Source of the DNA: an uncultured Bacteroidales bacterium
Lineage (GTDB): Bacteria > Bacteroidota > Bacteroidia > Bacteroidales > F082
DNA length: 52,371 bases
Assembly (NCBI GenBank): GCA_905233445.1
Contig: CAJOEP010000016.1
Span: forward strand, 1-52,371
Reading direction: 5' to 3'
The position numbers and the translations under genes were made by a program. Shown here in pieces: positions 1-6,345 of this stretch; positions within the stretch are counted from its first letter, which is position 1, and each line of letters begins with the position of its first letter. The notes beneath the pieces are model-generated. The model was not told the DNA's origin and searched no databases. It worked only from the letters and a program-made list of their open reading frames with translations.

Positions 1-1
1 G

Positions 2-517
2 GCAAAACCTGTTGCTGAGCTTTGCGAATCACCACGTTTTGAGGATATATTCCATCTGCCTCACGGATTGAAAGGTTACTTCGATTATGAGCAGGCTCTC
101 GCTTGTGCCAAGGCGCAAAACAAGCCTCTTTATGTCGATTTCACCGGTCACGGATGTGTGAACTGCCGTGAGATGGAGGCTAACGTCTGGAGCGATCCGC
201 GTGTTTTGAAGATGTTGCGTGAGGACTATATCATCGTGGCACTTTATGTCGATGACAAGACCAAACTCCCTGAGGAAGAATGGGTTATGGGTGGAGACGG
301 CAAGATGAAGAAGACCATCGGCCGTAAATATGCCGACTTCCAAATCACAAAGTTTGGCACCAACGCCCAGCCTTACTACTGCCTGATGGGCCACAACGGC
401 GAGCTTCTCCACGAGCCTCGTGCTTACAACCTCGACAAAGACGGCTTCGTCCAGTTCCTTAAAGAAGGCTTGGAAAATTTCAAAAACGGCGTTTCTGTAA
501 GGAATATCAACGAGTAA
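2..517 (+). CDS. DsbD-family thiol:disulfide reductase, C-terminal thioredoxin domain (5' partial)
   Basis: The reading frame is open from the first bases of the window, so this is the last 171 codons of a longer gene. What remains is a thioredoxin-like domain with the redox motif CVNC inside GHGCVNCREME, followed by a segment on a strand-helix pattern (VWSDPRVLKML, YIIVALYVDD) typical of the C-terminal periplasmic domain of DsbD-type proteins. In that family the domain passes electrons from a membrane domain to periplasmic thiol proteins. An internal TTG at 68 could mimic a start, but the upstream frame (FEDIFHLPHG) continues the protein without a stop, so I do not take it as the start. The membrane part lies outside the window. 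Confidence 0.85.
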   Translation, partial: AKPVAELCESPRFEDIFHLPHGLKGYFDYEQALACAKAQNKPLYVDFTGHGCVNCREMEANVWSDPRVLKMLREDYIIVALYVDDKTKLPEEEWVMGGDGKMKKTIGRKYADFQITKFGTNAQPYYCLMGHNGELLHEPRAYNLDKDGFVQFLKEGLENFKNGVSVRNINE

Positions 518-526
518 TTCTTCTCT

Positions 527-566
527 TGTCATTTCGACCGAAGCGAAGAGTAGTGGAGAAATCTTC
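527..566. repeat. Dispersed GTCATT(T/C)CGA-type intergenic repeat
   Basis: The stretch just after the DsbD-like stop begins TGTCATTTCGACCGAAGCGA and continues to GTGGAGAAATCTT. It resembles the GTCATTCCGA...GAGGAATCTC elements at 6253-6345 and 22717-22745 of the same window. Such elements sit between genes and are probably dispersed non-coding repeats; no function is visible here. Confidence 0.5.
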
Positions 567-636
567 TAAAACCATATTAGAGTGGAGTTTTTTTAATACT
601 TCACTCTCTTTTTTAACAAAAATCTACCTTTTTTTG

Positions 637-666
637 TTGTAACTTTTATTTTAATTGCTATCTTTG
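637..666 (+). promoter_or_regulatory. Bacteroidetes-type promoter of the DGR target gene
   Basis: A -7 box TATCTTTG lies at 659-666, with a TTG at 637-639 separated by 19 bases, matching the Bacteroidetes sigma-ABfr pattern (TTG, about 19-21 bases, TAnnTTTG). It is 33 bases in front of the ATG at 700 and presumably drives the DGR target gene and perhaps the whole cassette. Confidence 0.7.
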
Positions 667-699
667 CAAATTCAATAATCGGATTTAACTTGTTGAAAT

Positions 700-1935
700 A
701 TGAGAAAATTCTTTGTTTTTACAGTTCTGATGATGCTTTCGGCATTGGTAATGGCACAAGATGTAAAAAAAGTGGCTTTGTTGGAGCCTTTGAATGGTGA
801 CAAGACCGCAGGAGTCAAGTTGATAGAATTAAACATGGTTAGAGGTGAGCTTAGAAAGGCAATAAGCAACCAGATGGGTTATCAGGCGTTTACACGCACC
901 GACATCGACCAGTTGATGAAAGAACATAATTTCCAGAATTCAGGTATGGTGGCCGATGCACAAAGAGCGAAAATTGGAGAAATGTCAGGTGCCAACTACA
1001 TCTGTGTCTCTACTTTGACAAAAAGCAACACTGAATTCTACCTGGAAGCATATCTTATCGATGTTGAGACAGGTGAAATATCCAACCCTGCAACCCAATA
1101 CGGCATCCTGAAAGACGGCACGTATGCAAATCTATATCAGATTTGCCAGGATTTGGCTCAGGAACTGATTGGTTATGTCGGAAGTTCAGGCGGCAATTCA
1201 TATACAAGTGGCAATTCTTACGGCAGCCAAGGCGCGGCAACATTGACATTCACCGTTGGCGGAGTCAACTTCGAAATGATTAAAGTTGAAGCTGGCACCT
1301 TTACCATGGGATGCACCAGCGAACAGGGAGGAGACTGCGACAGTGATGAAAGCCCATACCATCGCGTTACTATCTCACAAGACTATTACATAGGAAAGTT
1401 TGAGGTTACGCATGAGCTTTATGAAGCTGTGATGGGCACAAACCCGAGCAACTGGAAAGCATTCGACCGTCCTGTGGAGACTGTTAGCTGGAATGATGCG
1501 ATGGAGTTTTGTGCCGAGCTTAGCCGCATGACGGGACGAAGATTCACTTTGCCGACAGAGGCTGAATGGGAATACGCGGCACGTGGCGGCAAGAAATCGA
1601 CCAATGCGAAATACAGCGGAAGTTCAAGTGTCGCCAATGTGGCGTGGTATGATGGCAACAGCGGCAGCCAGACGCATCCTGTCGGAAGACTGCGCGCCAA
1701 CGAACTTGGCATATACGACATGAGCGGAAATGTCTGGGAATGGTGTCTCGACTGGTACGGCAACTACAGCAGCGCAAGCCAGACAGACCCTATGGGACCT
1801 GGTTCAGGCTCGCACCGCGTCCTTCGCGGCGGGAGCTGGTACTACGGCGCTAAGAACTGTCGAGTCTCGCGTCGGAACAGCAGCACTCCAGGCGCCCGTG
1901 ACAGCAGCGGCGGATTCCGCGTTGTTCTCCATTAG
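700..1935 (+). CDS. DGR target: secreted protein with CsgG-like N-terminal region and FGE-sulfatase (SUMF1/C-type lectin-fold) domain
   Basis: The 411-residue product starts with a signal peptide (MRKFFVFTVLMMLSALVMA, then QDVKK). Residues about 22-160 (KVALLEPLNG, VRGELRKAI, FTRTDIDQLM, ISNPATQYG) resemble the CsgG-like periplasmic domain often found in Bacteroidales proteins. A Gly/Ser linker (about 163-180) leads to an FGE-sulfatase domain, recognisable by [47 protein letters not shown] and GFRVVL. In DGRs this fold carries the variable ligand-binding surface. The last 42 residues (about 370-411) are the variable repeat, and the stop codon lies inside it. The protein is probably exported and binds an unknown ligand; an enzymatic role is unlikely because the family members in DGRs serve as binding scaffolds. 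Confidence 0.93.
   Translation: MRKFFVFTVLMMLSALVMAQDVKKVALLEPLNGDKTAGVKLIELNMVRGELRKAISNQMGYQAFTRTDIDQLMKEHNFQNSGMVADAQRAKIGEMSGANYICVSTLTKSNTEFYLEAYLIDVETGEISNPATQYGILKDGTYANLYQICQDLAQELIGYVGSSGGNSYTSGNSYGSQGAATLTFTVGGVNFEMIKVEAGTFTMGCTSEQGGDCDSDESPYHRVTISQDYYIGKFEVTHELYEAVMGTNPSNWKAFDRPVETVSWNDAMEFCAELSRMTGRRFTLPTEAEWEYAARGGKKSTNAKYSGSSSVANVAWYDGNSGSQTHPVGRLRANELGIYDMSGNVWEWCLDWYGNYSSASQTDPMGPGSGSHRVLRGGSWYYGAKNCRVSRRNSSTPGARDSSGGFRVVLH
1806..1935 (+). repeat. DGR variable repeat (VR)
   Basis: This 130-base segment is the counterpart of 3496-3625. The two differ at 18 positions; 17 are adenines in the template copy (12 A to G, 3 A to C, 2 A to T here), and one is a synonymous T to G (3523 to 1833). 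The last 25 bases (1911-1935, from CGGATTCCGC to the TAG stop) are identical in both copies and should hold the initiation-of-mutagenic-homology (IMH) function. Beyond 1935 similarity ends. In the protein the changes turn Asn codons of the template into His, Tyr, Tyr, Gly, Arg, Ser, Ser, Ala, Asp, Ser, Ser and Gly, and one Asp into Gly. Confidence 0.96.
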
Positions 1936-1979
1936 TTATACTATGGCATAATCCGAACTCATATTAAGCTGAAAGAAAG

Positions 1980-2055
1980 CGGTTTATTATAATGAAGTGC
2001 AGCAAGCCGCGGAATGGAATGGAGCAGGCAAGCGGAGCGAAATAATAATAAACCG
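1980..2055. repeat. Inverted repeat between VR and the accessory gene
   Basis: CGGTTTATTAT at 1980-1990 is the exact reverse complement of ATAATAAACCG at 2045-2055. The 54-base space between is purine-rich (GGAATGGAATGGAGCAGGCA). It lies 44 bases after the end of VR. Some DGRs need an inverted repeat just downstream of the IMH for efficient retrohoming; this one has a much longer loop than the classic phage example, so the analogy is inference. Confidence 0.6.
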
Positions 2056-2069
2056 AAAGCTGGATTATT

Positions 2070-2540
2070 ATGCAATATAAAATTTTTACAATTCCAATAA
2101 TCGGAAGTGAAGTTGAGACTGAGAACCTCAACAAATTCCTTCGTGCTAACAAAGTCGTGAAAGTCGACAAAGAGCTTGTAACAATGGGGGAACAGGCATG
2201 TTGGACTTTTTGCGTGCAATATATATTGCCGCCATTATCAACTCCAATAGGCGAAAAAAAAGAGAAGACGGATTACAAGAATTTACTTGATGAGAATCAG
2301 TTTAAGATATTCAGCCTCTTGAGGAAATGCAGAAAGATTATTGCAGACGAGGATGCTGTGCCTGCATTTGCCGTGTTTATTGATTCAGAACTTGCTGAAA
2401 TGTCAAAGCTTAAAGAAATCAATGCTAAAACAATCTCATCAATTAATGGTATCGGAACACAGCGAACAGAAAAATATGCACAAAGATTACTGTCAAAAAT
2501 AAATGAAGAGAGCGGGAAACTTGATACAAAAGATAGCTGA
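2070..2540 (+). CDS. DGR accessory protein with HRDC domain (in the Avd position)
   Basis: The 156-residue protein has an N-terminal region (MQYKIFTIPI, ETENLNKFLRANKVVKV, CWTFCVQYI) seen in DGR- and Bacteroidetes-associated HRDC proteins. Residues about 73-148 form an HRDC domain (helicase and RNase D C-terminal), with SINGIGTQRTEKYAQRLL as the helix-hairpin signature. HRDC domains bind nucleic acids. In classical DGRs this slot, between target and reverse transcriptase, holds Avd, a small pentameric protein that binds RNA and the reverse transcriptase; HRDC accessory genes are a known minority alternative. The 3' end overlaps the reverse transcriptase gene by 38 bases, suggesting coupled translation. 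I see no Avd-like gene anywhere in the window. Confidence 0.85.
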   Translation: MQYKIFTIPIIGSEVETENLNKFLRANKVVKVDKELVTMGEQACWTFCVQYILPPLSTPIGEKKEKTDYKNLLDENQFKIFSLLRKCRKIIADEDAVPAFAVFIDSELAEMSKLKEINAKTISSINGIGTQRTEKYAQRLLSKINEESGKLDTKDS

Positions 2541-3489
2541 TACGGATAATGTCATGTTTGCTTTTTATAAAGCTATGAAAGGTAAACGCATGAGCCGTGA
2601 AGTGTTATTATTTGAAAAGAATTTTGAGGAGAATGTCCTTGAATTGAGAAATGAAATCCTTTCAGGTGATGTTAGTGTAGGCGAATACGAGTATTTTTAT
2701 ATCGAGGATCCGAAATTAAGGCTGATTTGTGCGGCATCTTTTAAGGAAAGAGTGCTTCACCATGCTATAATGAATGTGTCCCATCAGTATTTCGAGAGAA
2801 ATCTTATTGAAACCACTTATGCCACTCGTCCCGAGAAAGGTGTATACCAGGCTATAGACCGTGCCAGAATTGCTATGCGACAATACAAATATGTTGCAAA
2901 ATTCGATTTTAGAAAATATTTCGATTCAATATCCCATCGGATTCTTAACAAAAAATTGGCACGTCTTTTCAAGGATAAAACACTTCTTGGAATAATGGCT
3001 GAAATTATCGAAAGTTATTCAAAATCAGAAGGGAAGGGAATACCTATTGGAAATCTTACAAGTCAGTATTTCGCCAATTATTACATTTCTGAGATGGACC
3101 ATTGGATAAAAGAGTCTTTGAGAGTCCCCGAATATATTAGGTATATGGATGATTTTCTGGTGTTTTCAAATGATATTGATGAAATCAGGCGTTATGTCAA
3201 AGAGATAAACGATTTCGCTATTGGTAAACTTGAGCTTACATTGAAACCTGTTGTTATAGTTTTATCTGATAACGGAATAGATTTTCTGGGTTACCGATTG
3301 TTTCCTCACAAAGTATTGCTAACTCAGAGAAGCAAAAAAAGGTTTGTCAAGAAAAATAATAATTATACAAGTTTTTTAAATGAAGGATATTGGTCTGAAA
3401 ACGATTATTACGACCATATAACGCCATTGCTATCCTATACTTTGAAATCATATTCAAAAAGGTTGAGGGGCAAAGTAATAACGGCATGA
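2503..3489 (+). CDS. DGR reverse transcriptase
   Basis: The 328-residue protein has the reverse transcriptase palm: [11 protein letters not shown] with catalytic Asp135 (about 133-143), [16 protein letters not shown] at 179-194, YMDD at 214-217 inside [14 protein letters not shown], and GIDFLGYRL at 258-266. The serine-glutamine in GNLTSQ instead of the usual QG after the xPxG motif is the DGR hallmark, linked in the family to low fidelity at template adenines. Length fits stand-alone DGR enzymes; there is no maturase or endonuclease domain as in group II intron enzymes. The ATG at 2503 overlaps the HRDC gene. The stop is 6 bases before the template repeat, a compact HRDC-RT-TR order. Confidence 0.95.
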   Translation: MKRAGNLIQKIADTDNVMFAFYKAMKGKRMSREVLLFEKNFEENVLELRNEILSGDVSVGEYEYFYIEDPKLRLICAASFKERVLHHAIMNVSHQYFERNLIETTYATRPEKGVYQAIDRARIAMRQYKYVAKFDFRKYFDSISHRILNKKLARLFKDKTLLGIMAEIIESYSKSEGKGIPIGNLTSQYFANYYISEMDHWIKESLRVPEYIRYMDDFLVFSNDIDEIRRYVKEINDFAIGKLELTLKPVVIVLSDNGIDFLGYRLFPHKVLLTQRSKKRFVKKNNNYTSFLNEGYWSENDYYDHITPLLSYTLKSYSKRLRGKVITA

Positions 3490-3495
3490 GCAAGA

Positions 3496-3625
3496 AGGCT
3501 CGAACCGCGTCCTTCGCGGCGGTAGCTGGAACAACAACGCTAAGAACTGTCGAGTCTCGAATCGGAACAACAACACTCCAGACAACCGTAACAACAACAA
3601 CGGATTCCGCGTTGTTCTCCATTAG
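3496..3625 (+). repeat. DGR template repeat (TR)
   Basis: The 130-base copy matches VR 1806-1935 except at 17 adenines and one T. Read in the VR frame it encodes many Asn codons: 14 AAC/AAT codons, of which 12 are altered in VR, plus GAC also altered. Codons AAC/AAT are the typical DGR design because substitution at the two As gives many residues and no stop. The segment contains AACAACAACGC and AACAACAACAAC blocks. It should be transcribed as part of the RT-TR RNA and reverse transcribed with random errors at A. The stop TAG of the target is included in the copy. Confidence 0.96.
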
Positions 3626-3780
3626 CTTAATATGAGTGATGGATGTTGTCATAGTAAACATGTTCATGTCGTGTTTGGTTTTAATCAAACGAAAACGAGC
3701 GGTCGCGAACCGCCTAAAATCCGGTGCTGGTAGTGGTTCTGCGGAAACAGATTGGCGAAGGCTCCGGATTTTTTGTTAAC
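3626..3780 (+). other. Structured non-coding tail downstream of TR, ending in a terminator-like hairpin
   Basis: No gene is visible from 3490 to 3912 apart from TR. After TR there are two small hairpins, GTTTG/CAAAC (3673-3677 with 3686-3690) and GCGGT/ACCGC (3699-3703 with 3709-3713), then AATCCGG (3718-3724) pairing with CCGGATT (3764-3770) followed by a T run, a possible terminator with a long internal loop. In the phage BPP-1 DGR a spacer downstream of TR is required to prime cDNA synthesis; by position this tail could be its counterpart. The remaining 3781-3912 is AT-rich and holds the promoter of the next gene. Confidence 0.5.
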
Positions 3781-3858
3781 ATTTTTTAACATTTCTTTCA
3801 TTTTTCTGCAAATTATGTTAAAAATTGTTAAAACCAAAAACCGTATTGTTTTTAATGC

Positions 3859-3866
3859 TATCTTTG
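3859..3866 (+). promoter_or_regulatory. -7 box TATCTTTG of the RhuM/PLD gene
   Basis: TATCTTTG fits the Bacteroidetes -7 consensus TAnnTTTG and lies 46 bases in front of the ATG at 3913. A well-spaced -33 TTG is not clear, so only the -7 part is supported. Confidence 0.55.
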
Positions 3867-3912
3867 CGGCAAGTTTCAAGATAATTATTGTGAAATCTTT
3901 AAAATTTTAACA

Positions 3913-4773
3913 ATGGATAAGACAAACACAAATCAATTACCTGTAGGGATTCAGCCGACAGAGAAATCGGTAGTCATTTACAGAAGTAATGATGGGACGA
4001 TACAACTCGAAGTACAATTAGTTGATGATAATGTATGGCTGACGCAAGCACAAATGACAGATCTTTTTCAGAAAGACAGGACGACTATTACCCGTCATAT
4101 CAACAATGCTTTTAGAACTAATGAGGTTGATAAAAAAAGCAATGTGCGTTTTTTGCACATTGCTTTTTCGGACAAACCAGTCATGTTTTACAGCCTCGAT
4201 GTTATTATTGCGGTCGGCTACCGTGTGAAATCACAGCGTGGTACAGATTTCCGCAAATGGGCTCTGCCCGTAATTAAAGATTATATGCTGAGAGGTTATG
4301 CTGTTAATCAACGTTTCGAAAGATTAGAGCAAAGGGTAAGTAAAACCGAAGAGAAAATAGATTTTTTTGTAAAAACAGCCTTGCCTCCTGTTGAAGGCAT
4401 CTTCTTCAACGGTCAAATTTTCGATGCCTATAATTTAATATCCGAATTAATCAGAAAAGCGAAAAAAGATATTATTCTAATCGACAATTATGTTGACGAT
4501 TCAGTTCTTAAAATTTTGGATAAACGAGACAAAACTGTTTCCGCAACGATTTATACCGCCCATTTATCTGAAAAACTACAATTGGATTTGAAGAAACATA
4601 ACTCGCAATATTCACCAATAAACATTAAAACTTTCAAGAAATTTCACGATAGATTTTTAATCATTGATGATGACGTATATCATATCGGAGCCTCAATTAA
4701 AGACTTAGGGAAAAGCGTATTTGCGTTTTCAAAAATGGGACTTGAGAAAGAAATAATCTTGTCAATCTTATAA
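3913..4773 (+). CDS. RhuM-family protein fused to a phospholipase D-like C-terminal domain
   Basis: Residues about 18-130 of this 286-residue protein match the RhuM (virulence protein) family: VWLTQAQMTDLFQKDRTTIT resembles a helix-turn-helix, followed by HINNAF, FYSLDVIIAVGYRVKSQRGT and FRKWA. A short predicted coil (about 134-150) leads to FFNGQIFDAYNLISELI and KKDIILIDNYVDDSVL, and then FHDRFLIIDDDVYHIGASIKDLGK. The latter contains HxRxxxxD (His245, Arg247, Asp252), a variant of the HxKxxxxD motif of phospholipase D-like nucleases. RhuM proteins occur in mobile islands and defence or toxin-antitoxin settings, but their function is not settled. It has its own promoter and follows the DGR; a link to it is not shown. 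Confidence 0.75.
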   Translation: MDKTNTNQLPVGIQPTEKSVVIYRSNDGTIQLEVQLVDDNVWLTQAQMTDLFQKDRTTITRHINNAFRTNEVDKKSNVRFLHIAFSDKPVMFYSLDVIIAVGYRVKSQRGTDFRKWALPVIKDYMLRGYAVNQRFERLEQRVSKTEEKIDFFVKTALPPVEGIFFNGQIFDAYNLISELIRKAKKDIILIDNYVDDSVLKILDKRDKTVSATIYTAHLSEKLQLDLKKHNSQYSPINIKTFKKFHDRFLIIDDDVYHIGASIKDLGKSVFAFSKMGLEKEIILSIL

Positions 4774-4793
4774 ATTCTGTCTGAAAATAACAA

Positions 4794-4823
4794 AAGAGAC
4801 AAGACTAAACAACCTTGTCTCTT
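4794..4823. terminator. Bidirectional terminator hairpin
   Basis: AAGAGACAAG (4794-4803) and CTTGTCTCTT (4814-4823) form a perfect 10-bp stem with a 10-base loop, between two convergent genes. On the minus strand the stem is followed by TTTTGTTATTTT, so it fits best as the terminator of the dipeptidase gene, and may also stop the RhuM transcript. Confidence 0.8.
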
Positions 4824-4853
4824 ATCTGCTATTTCTGCGCTTTCTGCGTGAGA

Positions 4854-6218
4854 CTATTTCTTCGCAAAATGCTGATAGAACTGCACAATAGTCTCGATTC
4901 CTTTGAAGAAATGATCCAGTCTGTAGTTCTCGTTTGGCGAGTGGATGGCGTCTTCGCCTAATCCGAATCCCATCAAGATAGACTTGATTCCTAACACTTT
5001 TTCGAAACGGGCGATAATCGGAATCGAGCCGCCACTTCTCATTGGGATAGGCAGTTTGCCGTAGGTGTCGAAATAAGCCTGCTCTGCTGCTTTGTATGCC
5101 GGAAGCTCAATCGGGCAGCCGTAAGCCTCGCCACCATGCAGAGTCGTGACCTTAACTGTCACATAATCAGGAGCTATGCTCTCGAAATATTCCTTAAACA
5201 GCTTACCGATTTTTTCGTGGTCTTGGTTAGGCACCAAACGGCACGAAATCTTTGCGTATGCCTTCGACGGAAGCACTGTCTTTGAGCCTTCGCCAGTGTA
5301 ACCGCCCCAGATTCCGCATAAATCGAATGTCGGACGGATACCTGTGCGTTCAATCTTGGTGTATCCTTCTTCGCCACGTAAAGCCTTAACACCCAACGAT
5401 TTCTTGAATTCTTCTTCGTTATAAGGTGCCTTGTTGAGCATTTCGCGCTCTCTATCTGATGATTCAACGACGTCATCATAGAAATGAGGGATGGTGATGT
5501 GGTTATTCTTGTCCATCACGCCTGCAACCATCTCGCACAAGGTGTTCAACGGGTTGGCAACAGCGCCTCCGAACAATCCTGAATGCAGGTCGGCATTAGG
5601 TCCTGTGACTTCGACTTCCCAGTATGCCAAACCGCGCAAACCTGTAGTGATAGAAGGCGTGTCGTGGTTAATCATGCTGGTGTCGGAAACCAAAATGACA
5701 TCAGCTTTTACTAAGTCTTTGTATTCCTCAATCCATTTCGAGAGGCTGCCTGAACCGATTTCTTCCTCGCCTTCGAGCATGAACTTCACGTTGCAGGGGA
5801 GGGTGCCGGTTTGCATCATTGTCTCAAATGCCTTGGCGTGCATGAAAGCCTGACCTTTGTCGTCGTCAGCGCCGCGAGCCCAGATCTTGCCGTCTTTGAT
5901 AACTGGCTCAAATGGGTCGGTGTGCCACAACTCAATCGGGTCGACTGGCATCACGTCGTAGTGACCGTAAACCAACACTGTAGGCTTCTCAGGGTCGATG
6001 ATTTTCTCTCCGTAAACTATCGGGTTGCCTTCTGTCGGCATCACTTCGGCCTTGTCGGCGCCTGCCTTCAAAATGCTGTCTCTCCAATATTCCGCTGCCT
6101 TAATCATATCCGGTTTGTGAGCCGATTCCGAGCTAATCGACGGAATTCTAATCAGTCCGAACAACTCGTCCAAAAAACGCTGTTCGTTTGCTTTAATGTA
6201 ACTTTGAATTTTATTCAT
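4854..6218 (-). CDS. M20 family dipeptidase (metallopeptidase)
   Basis: The 454-residue product has the M20 di-zinc site: GHYDVMPVDP (metal-binding His and catalytic Asp), GADDDKGQAF (bridging Asp), LEGEEEIGS (catalytic Glu pair), VLVSDTSM and, near the end, GEDAIHSPNE with the last metal-binding His. The middle third is the dimerisation/lid domain (SGLFGGAVANPLNTL). Length and motifs fit the cytosolic non-specific dipeptidase group (CNDP/PepV-like) rather than ArgE or DapE. It has no signal peptide, so it probably hydrolyses imported peptides in the cytoplasm. It is transcribed alone on the minus strand. Confidence 0.88.
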   Translation of the reverse strand: MNKIQSYIKANEQRFLDELFGLIRIPSISSESAHKPDMIKAAEYWRDSILKAGADKAEVMPTEGNPIVYGEKIIDPEKPTVLVYGHYDVMPVDPIELWHTDPFEPVIKDGKIWARGADDDKGQAFMHAKAFETMMQTGTLPCNVKFMLEGEEEIGSGSLSKWIEEYKDLVKADVILVSDTSMINHDTPSITTGLRGLAYWEVEVTGPNADLHSGLFGGAVANPLNTLCEMVAGVMDKNNHITIPHFYDDVVESSDREREMLNKAPYNEEEFKKSLGVKALRGEEGYTKIERTGIRPTFDLCGIWGGYTGEGSKTVLPSKAYAKISCRLVPNQDHEKIGKLFKEYFESIAPDYVTVKVTTLHGGEAYGCPIELPAYKAAEQAYFDTYGKLPIPMRSGGSIPIIARFEKVLGIKSILMGFGLGEDAIHSPNENYRLDHFFKGIETIVQFYQHFAKK

Positions 6219-6252
6219 GATACTAATAATTTAATTGATTTTACTTCTTTTT

Positions 6253-6345
6253 ATGAGTTTCCTCGCACTCCGTGCTCGGAATGACAACGGTTTCATTTAT
6301 AGTTCTGCTGTCATTCCGAACCCCGTTAGGGGTGAGGAACCTCAT
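6253..6345. repeat. Inverted pair of GTCATTCCGA-type dispersed repeats
   Basis: CGGAATGACA (6277-6286) and TGTCATTCCG (6309-6318) are exact inverted copies, and the similarity extends outwards (ATGAG.TTCCTC on the left, GAGGAACCTCAT on the right). The two arms are thus two copies of one repeat in opposite orientation, also seen at 22717-22745. The right arm runs into the end of lpxH and supplies its TGA stop codon (6342-6344, read on the minus strand). Confidence 0.7.

Noticed and set aside
2503..3489. Group II intron or retron reverse transcriptase
   Set aside because: No maturase/endonuclease domain, no intron RNA domains, and the GNLTSQ motif with a nearby TR/VR pair is specific for DGRs.
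3490..3690. Minus-strand reading frame across TR as a gene
   Set aside because: It is the complement of the template repeat and DGR RNA tail; no promoter or domain.
1..4800. Prophage carrying the DGR
   Set aside because: No integrase, capsid, tail or lysis genes are near; DsbD and a dipeptidase flank the cassette.
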